From Mycobacterium triplex (GTDB lineage Bacteria > Actinomycetota > Actinomycetes > Mycobacteriales > Mycobacteriaceae): 64,000 nt of DNA. The position numbers were made by a program, and so were the translations under genes. The stretch covers positions 821,330 to 885,329 of the forward strand of contig NZ_HG964446.1 in assembly GCF_000689255.1 (NCBI RefSeq), in the 5' to 3' direction. Under the pieces are notes generated by a model. That model did not search any database. It was given only the letters and a program-made list of their open reading frames with translations, and was not told where the DNA came from. Shown one piece after another: positions 27,921 through 36,153 of the stretch (its first letter is position 1; each line of letters opens with the position of its first letter).

Positions 27921-27945
27921 TTGCTGCCTTACAGAGAGGTAGCAA
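27921..27945 (+). promoter_or_regulatory. Hairpin that buries the ribosome-binding site of the SPW gene
   Basis: TTGCTGCCT (27921-27929) pairs with AGGTAGCAA (27937-27945): nine consecutive pairs including one G-U, with a 7-base loop. The strand containing GAGAGG, the ribosome site of the gene starting at 27947, is within or beside the stem. Opening of the hairpin would be needed for translation. Confidence 0.6.
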
Positions 27946-27946
27946 A

Positions 27947-28387
27947 ATGAGTACGGTCCATTCATCAATCGATCACCACCCGGATCTGTTGGCCCTGCGT
28001 GCACGTTACGAGCGCGTCGCCGAGTCGATCAGTGCGCATTTCACCTTCGGCCTGGCCCTGCTGACCGGCCTCTACGTCGCCGCGTCACCGTGGATCGTCG
28101 GATTCAGCGGGACGACATCGCTTGCCACGTCCGACTTCATCGCCGGGATCGCGGTGGCGTTCATGGCGTATGGGTTCGCGACGACGCTGGACCGCGCGCA
28201 CGGGATGACCTGGACACTGCCGGTGCTCGGCGTGTGGGTCCTGATCTCGCCGTGGGTTGTGTCGGGCGTCGCGGTGACGACCGGCATGGCCTGGTCGCAT
28301 GTTGTCGCGGGAGCGTTGCTGACGTTCCTGGGTCTCAACGCGGCCTACTTCGGCATGCGCACCCGCGCCGCGGCTGACCACGCGTAG
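27947..28387 (+). CDS. SPW-repeat membrane protein (Rv0188-like)
   Basis: 146 residues from ATG 27947; the open frame runs back to 27881 but only this ATG has a ribosome site (GAGAGG). Four membrane helices contain two S-P-W motifs (residues 47-49 and 101-103), the defining SPW repeat. The function is unknown. The M. tuberculosis homologue is Rv0188. It lies in the copper island, convergent with ilvD. Confidence 0.87.
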   Translation: MSTVHSSIDHHPDLLALRARYERVAESISAHFTFGLALLTGLYVAASPWIVGFSGTTSLATSDFIAGIAVAFMAYGFATTLDRAHGMTWTLPVLGVWVLISPWVVSGVAVTTGMAWSHVVAGALLTFLGLNAAYFGMRTRAAADHA

Positions 28388-28403
28388 CGGCGGGAGCCGA
28401 ACA

Positions 28404-28463
28404 CCGAGTGTGGGTGCTACGCATCGTTTCTGGGTGTGAAACGTGCATCAGCCCCACACTCGG
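28404..28463. terminator. Long nested inverted repeat between the SPW gene and ilvD
   Basis: CCGAGTGTGGG (28404-28414) and CCCACACTCGG (28453-28463) form a perfect 11-bp stem. Inside it CGTTTC (28425-28430) pairs with GAAACG (28438-28443). It lies between two convergent genes and could end transcripts from both sides, although there is no T-run. It could also be a small repeated element. Confidence 0.55.
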
Positions 28464-28482
28464 CGAGTGGGTACTGCGCTGC

Positions 28483-30195
28483 CTAGCCGCAGACCGCGCC
28501 GATCGCCGCCGAGCTGACCAGCTTGACGTACTTGGCCAGCACGCCGGTCTTGTAGCGGGCCGGGGGAGGCGTGAAACCTTCTTGCCGGGAGGCGAATTCG
28601 TCCGGGTCGGTCAACACGTCCAGGGTGCCGGCGGCGACGTCGAGCCGGATTCGGTCGCCGTCGCGCAGGAAGGCGATCGGTCCGGCGTCCACCGCCTCGG
28701 GTGCGATGTGGCCCACGCACAGGCCCGTCGTGCCGCCGGAGAACCGGCCGTCGGTCAGCAGTAGCACGTCCTTGCCCAGCCCGGCACCCTTGATCGCTCC
28801 GGTGATGGCCAGCATTTCGCGCATGCCGGGGCCGCCCTTGGGGCCCTCGTAGCGGATCACCACCGCGTCGCCCTTGGTGATGGTGCCGTCTTCGAGCGCG
28901 TCCAGGGCGGCCCGCTCGCCGTCGAAAACCCTTGCGGTGCCTTCGAACACGTCGGAGTCGAAACCGGCCGACTTCACCACGGCGCCCTCGGGCGCCAGGC
29001 TCCCGCGCAGGATGGTGATCCCGCCGGTCGGGTGGATCGGGTCGCTCAGCGCGCGCAGCACCTTGCCGTCCGGGTCGGGCGGCTCGATGACGGCCAGGTT
29101 CTCGGCCAGGGTGTGTCCGGTCACCGTCAGGCAGTCGCCGTGCAGCAGGCCCGCATCCAGCAGCGCCTTCATCATCACGGGGACGCCGCCGATGTGGTCG
29201 ACGTGCGACATCACATGCCGGCCAAACGGTTTGACGTCGGCCAGGTGCGGCACCTTGGAACCGATCCGGCTGAAGTCGTCCAGGGACAGGTTCACCTCTG
29301 CCTCGTGGGCGATGGCCAGCAGGTGCAGCACCGCGTTGGTCGAGCCGCCGAACGCCATCACCACCGCGATCGCGTTCTCGAAGGCCTCCTTGGTGAGGAT
29401 GTCGCGGGCGGTGATCCCGCGGCGCAGCAGTTCGATGACGGCCACCCCGCTGCGCCGGGCGAACCCGTCGCGGCGGCGGTCGGTGGCCGGGGGCGCCGCG
29501 CTGCCCGGCAGCGACATGCCCAGCGCCTCGGCGGCGCTGGCCATCGTGTTGGCGGTGTACATGCCGCCGCAGGCGCCCTCGCCGGGGCAGATCGCGCGTT
29601 CGATGGCGTCGACGTCCTGGCGCGACATCAACCCGCGCGAGCAGGCGCCCACGGCCTCGAACGCGTCGATGATCGTCACCTCGCGCTCGCTGCCGTCGGA
29701 GAGCTTGGCCACCCCCGGCAGGATCGAGCCCGCATAGAGGAACACCGACGCGAGGTCCAGCCGAGCGGCGGCCATCAGCATGCCGGGCAGCGACTTGTCA
29801 CAGCCGGCCAGCAGCACCGAACCGTCGAGCCGCTCGGCCTGCATGACGGTTTCGACGCTGTCGGCGATCACCTCGCGGGACACCAGCGAGAAGTGCATCC
29901 CCTCGTGGCCCATCGAGATGCCGTCGGAGACCGAGATCGTCCCGAACTCCAGCGGGTAGCCGCCGGCGGCAAAGACGCCCTCTTTGACGGCCTTGGCCAG
30001 CCGGTCCAGCGAGAGGTTGCACGGCGTGATCTCGTTCCACGACGAGGCGACGCCGATCTGCGGCTTGGCGAAGTCGTCGTCGTCCATGCCTACGGCGCGC
30101 AGCATGCCCCGGGCGGCGGTCTTCTCCAGGCCGTCGGTGACGTCACGACTACGGGGTTTGATGTCGGCGGTTGCCGCCTCGGTATGCAGGGCCAT
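28483..30195 (-). CDS. ilvD: Dihydroxy-acid dehydratase IlvD
   Basis: 570 residues from ATG 30195, close to the family length. It converts dihydroxy-isovalerate and dihydroxy-methylvalerate to the keto acids of valine and isoleucine synthesis. Cluster-binding cysteines lie in T-P-C-N, A-G-C-D-K-S and the [11 protein letters not shown] segment typical of the Fe-S dehydratase family. Cytoplasmic. It is divergent from ricR across a copper operator. Dehydratases of this type lose their exposed clusters under copper stress, which makes the neighbourhood meaningful. Confidence 0.96.
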   Translation of the reverse strand: MALHTEAATADIKPRSRDVTDGLEKTAARGMLRAVGMDDDDFAKPQIGVASSWNEITPCNLSLDRLAKAVKEGVFAAGGYPLEFGTISVSDGISMGHEGMHFSLVSREVIADSVETVMQAERLDGSVLLAGCDKSLPGMLMAAARLDLASVFLYAGSILPGVAKLSDGSEREVTIIDAFEAVGACSRGLMSRQDVDAIERAICPGEGACGGMYTANTMASAAEALGMSLPGSAAPPATDRRRDGFARRSGVAVIELLRRGITARDILTKEAFENAIAVVMAFGGSTNAVLHLLAIAHEAEVNLSLDDFSRIGSKVPHLADVKPFGRHVMSHVDHIGGVPVMMKALLDAGLLHGDCLTVTGHTLAENLAVIEPPDPDGKVLRALSDPIHPTGGITILRGSLAPEGAVVKSAGFDSDVFEGTARVFDGERAALDALEDGTITKGDAVVIRYEGPKGGPGMREMLAITGAIKGAGLGKDVLLLTDGRFSGGTTGLCVGHIAPEAVDAGPIAFLRDGDRIRLDVAAGTLDVLTDPDEFASRQEGFTPPPARYKTGVLAKYVKLVSSAAIGAVCG

Positions 30196-30237
30196 TGATC
30201 AAGTATGCGCGGGGCGGACAAGCCATTTTCACCGGTA

Positions 30238-30254
30238 ATACCCCGCTGGGGTAT
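30238..30254. promoter_or_regulatory. RicR-type copper operator between ilvD and ricR
   Basis: ATACCCCGCTGGGGTAT, again TACCC-N5-GGGTA with matched flanks. Its centre is about 50 bases from both the ilvD start (30195) and the ricR start (30295). A TATAGGGTAT segment overlapping and following it could serve as the ricR -10 region. Autoregulation of ricR is expected. Confidence 0.87.
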
Positions 30255-30294
30255 AGGGTATCGTGGAGGTTTGACACGCCGCAGAGAGGCCGAG

Positions 30295-30585
30295 ATGACG
30301 ACTCCGCACGGATACTCGCAGCAGAAGGACAACTACGCCAAGCGGCTGCGGCGCATCGAGGGTCAGGTGCGCGGCATCGCCAAGATGATCGAGGAAGACA
30401 AGTACTGCATCGACGTCCTTACCCAGATCAGCGCCGTGAACAGCGCGATGCGGTCGGTGGCGTTGAACCTGCTTGACGAGCACCTCGGGCATTGCGTGAC
30501 CCGCGCCGTCGCCGAGGGCGGCAGCGACGCCGACGAGAAGCTGGCCGAGGCATCCGCGGCGATTGCGCGTCTGGTTCGTTCCTGA
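30295..30585 (+). CDS. ricR: RicR, copper-sensing repressor of the CsoR family
   Basis: 96 residues from ATG 30295 (the frame is open from 30205 but the earlier part covers the operator). The CsoR Cu(I) ligands are in place: Cys38, His63, Cys67. The R-L-R-R-I-E-G-Q-V-R-G-I motif of helix 1 is typical. RicR releases DNA on copper binding; in M. tuberculosis it controls mymT, lpqS, an oxidase and itself. The two matching palindromes in this window support the same wiring here. Confidence 0.95.
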   Translation: MTTPHGYSQQKDNYAKRLRRIEGQVRGIAKMIEEDKYCIDVLTQISAVNSAMRSVALNLLDEHLGHCVTRAVAEGGSDADEKLAEASAAIARLVRS

Positions 30586-30725
30586 TCGGTGATGTAGTTG
30601 AGACCGGTGTTGCGGTCCTATGTCGGCCGAACCCGTTGTTGTGGTGCGTACGGTAAGGCAGTGTGATCGCATTAGGCACGACAACCCAGGAACTGGGGAG
30701 CCCGGCCGATACCGTATCCCACGCC

Positions 30726-31964
30726 ATGACTGCCGAAACCGGAACAGCCGCCGCGCGAACGTGGACGCCACGGATCGCCGCGCAGCTGGCGGTGCTGGCC
30801 GCGGCGGCCTTCATCTATGTCACGGCCGAGATCCTGCCGGTGGGCGCGCTGTCCGCGATCTCTCGGGACCTGCACGTCAGCGTCGTCTACGTCGGAACCC
30901 TGCTGACCTGGTATGCGCTGGTCGCAGCCCTGACGACGGTTCCGCTGGTGCGCTGGACCGCGCATTGGCCGCGCCGGCGCGCGCTGATGCTCAGCCTGAC
31001 CTGTCTGACCGCCTCGCAGGTCATCTCGGCGCTGGCCCCCAATTTCGCGGTGCTGGCCGCGGGACGCGTGCTGTGCGCATTCACCCACGGCCTGTTGTGG
31101 GCGGTGATCGCCCCGATCGCCACCAGGCTGGTGCCGCCCAGCCACGCGGGCCGCGCGACCATGTCGATCTACGTCGGGACCAGCCTGGCGCTGGTGATCG
31201 GTAGCCCACTGACGGCGGCGATGAGCCTGGTGTTCGGCTGGCGGCTGGCGGTCGTGTGTGTGATGGCCGCGGCGGCCGTCGTCACCGTTGCCGCCCGGGT
31301 GATGCTGCCGGAGCTCGTGCTCACCGAGGACCAGCTGGCCTGCGTCGGCCCGCGGTCGCGCCACCACCGCAACCCGCGGCTGATCACGGTGAGCCTGCTC
31401 GCGATGGTGGCCGTCACCGGGCATTTCGTCTCCTACACCTACATCTCGGTGATCATCCGTGACGTCGTCGGCGTGCGCGGGCCGAATCAGGCCTGGGTGT
31501 TGGCCGCCTACGGCATCGCGGGCCTGCTGTCGGTGCCCCTGGTGGCCCGCCCGCTGGACCGCCGGCCCCGGGGCGCGGTCATCCTGTGCATGGCCGGGTT
31601 GACCGTCGCGTTCGTGGTGCTGACCGCGATGGCGTTCGGCGACCGCACCACCACGGCGGCGACCGCGCTGCTGGGGACCGCGGCGATCGTGCTGTGGGGT
31701 GCGATGGCCACCGCGGTGTCGCCGATGATGCAATCCGCCGCGATGCGCAACGGCGCCGACGACCCCGACGGCGCATCCGGGCTGTACGTGACGGCGTTTC
31801 AGGTGGGCATCATGGCCGGCTCGCTGTCCGGGGGTTTGCTCTACGAGCACAGCGTGGCCACGATGCTCGCCGCATCGGCCGGTTTGATGGGAATCGCGCT
31901 GGCCGGCATCGCGGCCAACAAGCGGATGCTCGACGTTGCTCCGCCAACCTCACCCGATTCATAA
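30726..31964 (+). CDS. MFS transporter (Rv0191-like)
   Basis: 412 residues from ATG 30726; an in-frame ATG at 30663 adds 21 residues without membrane character, and the shorter form matches the M. tuberculosis protein. Twelve membrane helices and the MFS drug-efflux pattern, including A-E-I-L-P-V-G near the first helix and the R-W-x-A-x-x-P-R-R-R-A loop. It resembles chloramphenicol/arabinose-type exporters. It stands alone on its strand; a GC hairpin follows the stop. Confidence 0.88.
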   Translation: MTAETGTAAARTWTPRIAAQLAVLAAAAFIYVTAEILPVGALSAISRDLHVSVVYVGTLLTWYALVAALTTVPLVRWTAHWPRRRALMLSLTCLTASQVISALAPNFAVLAAGRVLCAFTHGLLWAVIAPIATRLVPPSHAGRATMSIYVGTSLALVIGSPLTAAMSLVFGWRLAVVCVMAAAAVVTVAARVMLPELVLTEDQLACVGPRSRHHRNPRLITVSLLAMVAVTGHFVSYTYISVIIRDVVGVRGPNQAWVLAAYGIAGLLSVPLVARPLDRRPRGAVILCMAGLTVAFVVLTAMAFGDRTTTAATALLGTAAIVLWGAMATAVSPMMQSAAMRNGADDPDGASGLYVTAFQVGIMAGSLSGGLLYEHSVATMLAASAGLMGIALAGIAANKRMLDVAPPTSPDS

Positions 31965-31988
31965 TCCGGCAGCTCACAGCACCTAACC

Positions 31989-32008
31989 GCGGGCCTGACC
32001 GGGCCCGC
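31989..32008 (+). terminator. GC-rich hairpin after the MFS gene
   Basis: GCGGGCC (31989-31995) pairs with GGCCCGC (32002-32008) around a 6-base loop, 25 bases after the stop codon. There is no T-run, which is common for mycobacterial terminators. Confidence 0.45.
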
Positions 32009-32081
32009 ACCCAGCGCAAATTAGGTAGCTGGGGGCGCCGCTATGCCACACTGGGTCCAGCAACTGACTGGAGGGATGCAT

Positions 32082-33101
32082 ATGTCGGGCTGGACGAGGG
32101 CAAGCCTCTTCGCGGCTCTGAACGCAGCCGGTGTCGCCTTGGGATTGGTGCTGGGCGCCGCCCCCGCCGTGGCGGATCCGGACCCCGTTCCGGGCGATCC
32201 GAACGTGGTTGCCGCGCCCCCTGCTCCGCCTCCTCCGCCGCCATTCGAGCTGCCGCCGCTGCCGGGGTTGCCCCCTGCGCCGCCGGGTGACGCGCCGCCG
32301 CCCCCGGCTCCGTGGGCGCCCCCCGGTGTCGTGCCCGCCGCCGCGGGTGCCGCCGACGGGCAGGACCCGACGCCGTTCACCGGCACCGCGCCGTTCGGAA
32401 CGCCCACATTCGTCCCGAAGACCGGTTCGATGGTGGGTGTCGCGCAGCCGATCATCATCAACTTCCCCGGCCGGGTTGACGACGCCGGCGCCGCGCAAGC
32501 CGCCGTGCACGTGTCGTCGATCCCCCCGGTCCCCGGGAAGTTCTACTGGATGACGCCGACCCAGCTGCGCTGGCGCCCGATCAACTTCTGGCCCGCCAAC
32601 ACCGCGGTGAACATCGACGCCGGCGGCACCAAGTCCAGCTTCCGCACCGGCGACCAGCTGATCGCCACGGCCGACGACGCCACCCACCAGCTGACCGTCA
32701 CTCGCAACGGCACCCTGGAGAAGACCATCCCGATGTCGATGGGCATGTCGGCCGGTAATCACCAAACCCCCAACGGCACCTACTACGTGCAAGAGAAGAT
32801 GCCCTCGGTGGTGATGGACTCCTCGACCTACGGGGTGCCGGTCAACTCGACCTACGGCTACAAGGTGACCGTCGAGCTGGCCGTGCGTTTCGACAACGTC
32901 GGCGACTTCGTGCACAGTGCCCCGTGGTCGGTGGACGACCAAGGTAAGCGCGACGTCAGCCACGGCTGCATCAACATCAGCCCCAGCAACGCCAGGTGGT
33001 TCTTCGACAACTTCGGCGCCGGTGATCCGATCATCGTGAAGAACTCCAGCGGTGGCTCGTACAAGAAGAACGACGGCTCCAGCGACTGGATCACCAACTA
33101 G
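32082..33101 (+). CDS. L,D-transpeptidase (LdtMt4/Rv0192-like)
   Basis: I prefer ATG 32082 (339 residues) because GGAGGG lies 6 bases upstream and the protein then starts with a normal signal peptide ending near A-V-A-D; ATG 32043 and 32076 are in frame. A proline-rich linker (about 45-100) precedes an Ig-like domain and the YkuD catalytic domain with S-H-G-C-I-N (catalytic Cys about 296). It makes 3-3 cross-links in peptidoglycan outside the membrane. The proline-rich linker suggests flexible wall-spanning attachment. Confidence 0.9.
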   Translation: MSGWTRASLFAALNAAGVALGLVLGAAPAVADPDPVPGDPNVVAAPPAPPPPPPFELPPLPGLPPAPPGDAPPPPAPWAPPGVVPAAAGAADGQDPTPFTGTAPFGTPTFVPKTGSMVGVAQPIIINFPGRVDDAGAAQAAVHVSSIPPVPGKFYWMTPTQLRWRPINFWPANTAVNIDAGGTKSSFRTGDQLIATADDATHQLTVTRNGTLEKTIPMSMGMSAGNHQTPNGTYYVQEKMPSVVMDSSTYGVPVNSTYGYKVTVELAVRFDNVGDFVHSAPWSVDDQGKRDVSHGCINISPSNARWFFDNFGAGDPIIVKNSSGGSYKKNDGSSDWITN

Positions 33102-33111
33102 CCGGTTTCGT

Positions 33112-33129
33112 GACGACGGGGCGGTCGTC
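33112..33129 (+). terminator. Hairpin after the L,D-transpeptidase gene
   Basis: GACGAC (33112-33117) pairs with GTCGTC (33124-33129) around GGGGCG, 10 bases after the stop. Weak, with no T-run. Confidence 0.35.
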
Positions 33130-33264
33130 GGTGGGTACTTCCGCCCGATTCGGTTCGCCCGCAGGGTGATTCGGGCGCAGAATCGCCGGCCGGCTCAAGT
33201 CGACTGAAGCGACGACAGGTCATCTCCACCGAATTGGCGTTGAGAACTTCCGTCTGCCCGCCGA

Positions 33265-33286
33265 TTATGTATAGCATCATACATAA
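33265..33286. promoter_or_regulatory. TetR-type operator
   Basis: TTATGTAT (33265-33272) and ATACATAA (33279-33286) are perfect inverted repeats separated by 6 bases, 16 bases before the ATG of the TetR gene. It is a sharp AT-rich island in GC-rich DNA, typical of an autoregulatory TetR site. Confidence 0.82.
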
Positions 33287-33302
33287 GCCGAAAGGGGTGG
33301 CG

Positions 33303-33920
33303 ATGCGAAGTCCACGCGAGCGGATGGTCATTTCCGCTGCGCTGTTGATCCGGGAACGCGGCGCCCACGCCACCGCGATTTCGGACGTGCTCGAGCACAG
33401 CGGCGCGCCGCGCGGGTCGGCCTATCACTACTTCCCGGGTGGTCGGACCCAATTGCTCTGCGAGGCAGTCGACTACGCCGGCGAGCACGTCGGCGCCATC
33501 ATCGACAAGGCCTACAGCAGCCTCGACCTGCTGGACACCCTGATCGACAAGTACCGCCGCCAGTTGATCGACAGCGATTTCCGCGCCGGTTGCCCGATCG
33601 TGGCGGTCTCCGTCGAGTCCGGCGACGAGCAGGACCGGGAGCGGATGGCCCCCGTCATCGAGCGGGCGGCCGCGGTGTTCGACCGATGGAACGGCCAGGT
33701 CGCGCAGCGCTTGATCGCCGACGGCATACCCGCCGTCCAGGCCAGTGAACTGGCCGTGCTGACGACCTCGGCGCTCGAGGGCGCCATCGTCCTGGCTCGG
33801 GTGCGGCGTGACCTGGCGCCAATGGATCTCATCCACCGCCAGCTGCGCAATTCGCTGCTCGCCGCCTTGCCGAAGTGGCCCGAAAGGAAGTCCCGCAGTG
33901 ACCGACGCCAAGCCCGCTGA
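33303..33920 (+). CDS. TetR-family regulator (Rv0196-like)
   Basis: 205 residues from ATG 33303, after a GAAAGGGG ribosome site; the frame extends back to 33234 but crosses the operator. The N-terminal helix-turn-helix is a TetR one: R-E-R-G-A-H-A-T-A-I-S-D-V-L and G-A-P-R-G-S-A-Y-H-Y-F-P-G-G, resembling the LmrA/YxaF subgroup. The downstream oxidoreductase gene begins inside its last 23 bases, so the regulator most likely controls its own operon with that enzyme. Confidence 0.88.
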   Translation: MRSPRERMVISAALLIRERGAHATAISDVLEHSGAPRGSAYHYFPGGRTQLLCEAVDYAGEHVGAIIDKAYSSLDLLDTLIDKYRRQLIDSDFRAGCPIVAVSVESGDEQDRERMAPVIERAAAVFDRWNGQVAQRLIADGIPAVQASELAVLTTSALEGAIVLARVRRDLAPMDLIHRQLRNSLLAALPKWPERKSRSDRRQAR

Positions 33921-36153
33921 CTGGCAGTCCACCGCATGCATCCTCTGCGAATGCAATTGCGGCATCGTCGTACAAGTCGAAGATCGCACGTTGTCACGCA
34001 TCCGCGGCGACAAGAACCACCCGGCGTCGCAGGGCTACACCTGCAACAAGGCGCTGCGGCTGGACCACTATCAAAACAACCGCGCCCGCCTGAGGAGCCC
34101 GATGCGCCGTCGTGCCGACGGCAGCTTCGAGGAGATCGATTGGGACACCGCGATTGTCGAGATCGCCGAGGGATTCAAGCACATCCGTGACACCTACGGC
34201 GGGGACAAGATCTTCTACTACGGCGGTGGCGGGCAGGGCAACCACCTGGGCGGGGCATACAGCGGCGCGTTCCTGAAGGCGCTGGGGTCGAAGTACCGGT
34301 CGAATGCGTTGGCGCAGGAGAAGACCGGCGAAGCGTGGGTCGACGCGCATCTGTACGGCGGCCACACTCGGGGCGAGTTCGAGCACGCGGAAGTATCGGT
34401 GTTCGTCGGCAAGAACCCGTGGATGTCGCAGAGCTTCCCCCGGGCCCGGGTGGTGCTCAACGAGATCGCCAAGGACCCGAACCGGTCGCTGATCGTGATC
34501 GACCCCGTCGTCACCGACACCGCGAAGATGTCCGACTTCCACCTGCGGGTGCGACCGGGCACCGACGCCTGGTGCCTGGCCGCCCTGGCGGCGGTGCTGG
34601 TCCAGGAAAACCTATGCAACGAAGCATTTCTCGCCGAGTACGTGCACGGCGCGGACACCGTCCGCGAGGCGCTGCGCGACGTCTCGGTGGCCGACTATGC
34701 GGAGCGCTGCGGGGTGGACGAGGAGCTGGTGCGGGCGGCGGCGCGGCGCATCGGTACCGCCGAGAGCGTCTCGGTGTTCGAAGACCTCGGAATTCAGCAG
34801 GCGCCCAACAGCACCCTGAGTTCGTACCTGAACAAGCTGCTCTGGATTCTCACCGGAAACTTCGCGAAAAAGGGTGGCCAGCACCTGCATTCGTCGCTGG
34901 CGTCACTGTTCAGCACGGTCTCGGGCCGTACCCCCGTCACCGGCGCACCCATCATCGCCGGGCTGATCCCGTCCAATGCCGTGCCCGAGGAGATCCTGAC
35001 CGACCACCCGGACCGCTTCCGGGCGATGATCGTCGAAAGCGGCAATCCCGCGCACTCGCTCGCCGACTCGACTGCGTGCCGGGAGGCGTTTGCGTCGTTG
35101 GAGCTGATGGTGGTCGTCGACGTCGCGATGACCGAGACCGCGCGACTGGCGCACTACGTGTTGCCCGCAGCGTCCCAGTATGAGAAGACCGAGGCGACGT
35201 TCTTCAATTTCGAGTTCCCGCACAACGGTTTTCACCTGCGCCGCCCGCTGCTGAAACCGCTTGAGGGAACGCTGCCCGAGCCGGAGATCTGGGCCCGGCT
35301 GGTGCGCGCGCTCGGCGTCATCGACGACGCGGAGCTACGGCCGCTGCGCGAGGCCGCCGAACAGGGCCTGGAAGCGTACGGCGAAGCGTTCCTGGGCGCC
35401 GTCGCGGGTAATCCGAGTATGGCGCGGCTGGTCCCGTACGTGCTCTACGAAACGCTGGGGCCGACGTTGCCGGACGGCATGGCCGGGGCGGCCGCGGTGT
35501 GGGGGCTGGCCCAGAAGACCGCGATGACCTATCCCGAGGCCGTGCGGCGAGCCGGCCACGCCGACGGCAACGCGCTGTTCGAGGCGATCCTGAACAGCCC
35601 GTCGGGCGTGGTGTTCACCGCGCACAACTACGAGGACGACTTCGCGCTGATCAGCCACTCCGACCACAAGATCGCCCTCGAAATCCCGGAAATGCTGCGC
35701 GATTTGCGGGCGCTTTCCACCCCGCCGCCGCAACTGACCACGGCGGAGCTGCCCATCGTGCTGTCGGTGGGCGAGCGGCGCGCCTACACCGCCAACGACA
35801 TTTTCCGCGACCCGTCCTGGCGTAAGCGCGACGCCGACGGAGCACTGCGCGTCAGCGTGGAGGATGCCCAGGACCTCGGACTCGTCGACGGCTGTCGGGC
35901 GCGCATCACCACCGCGGCCGGCAGCGCCGAGGCCACCGTCGAGATCACCGAGACGATGCTGCCCGGACATGCGGCCCTGCCCAACGGCTTTGGGCTCGAC
36001 TACGTCGACGCCGACGGGACAACCGTGGTTCCCGGTGTGGCACCCAACGCGCTGACGTCGACCGGGTGGCGCGACTCGTACGCCGGAACGCCGTGGCACA
36101 AGCACGTGCCGGCCCGCATCGAAGCCCTCGTCGGGATCAGTTCCAGATCCTGA
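33898..36153 (+). CDS. Molybdopterin oxidoreductase (Rv0197-like)
   Basis: 751 residues from GTG 33898 with AAAGGAAG upstream; the earlier open frame is inside the TetR gene. An N-terminal [4Fe-4S] site Cys14-x2-Cys17-x3-Cys21 with a fourth cysteine at 49 is followed by the large molybdopterin domain and a C-terminal dinucleotide-binding domain (from about residue 620). It is of the DMSO-reductase superfamily; no Tat signal is seen, so it is cytoplasmic. The substrate is unknown. Its end overlaps zmp1 tail to tail by 17 bases. Confidence 0.88.
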   Translation: MTDAKPADWQSTACILCECNCGIVVQVEDRTLSRIRGDKNHPASQGYTCNKALRLDHYQNNRARLRSPMRRRADGSFEEIDWDTAIVEIAEGFKHIRDTYGGDKIFYYGGGGQGNHLGGAYSGAFLKALGSKYRSNALAQEKTGEAWVDAHLYGGHTRGEFEHAEVSVFVGKNPWMSQSFPRARVVLNEIAKDPNRSLIVIDPVVTDTAKMSDFHLRVRPGTDAWCLAALAAVLVQENLCNEAFLAEYVHGADTVREALRDVSVADYAERCGVDEELVRAAARRIGTAESVSVFEDLGIQQAPNSTLSSYLNKLLWILTGNFAKKGGQHLHSSLASLFSTVSGRTPVTGAPIIAGLIPSNAVPEEILTDHPDRFRAMIVESGNPAHSLADSTACREAFASLELMVVVDVAMTETARLAHYVLPAASQYEKTEATFFNFEFPHNGFHLRRPLLKPLEGTLPEPEIWARLVRALGVIDDAELRPLREAAEQGLEAYGEAFLGAVAGNPSMARLVPYVLYETLGPTLPDGMAGAAAVWGLAQKTAMTYPEAVRRAGHADGNALFEAILNSPSGVVFTAHNYEDDFALISHSDHKIALEIPEMLRDLRALSTPPPQLTTAELPIVLSVGERRAYTANDIFRDPSWRKRDADGALRVSVEDAQDLGLVDGCRARITTAAGSAEATVEITETMLPGHAALPNGFGLDYVDADGTTVVPGVAPNALTSTGWRDSYAGTPWHKHVPARIEALVGISSRS

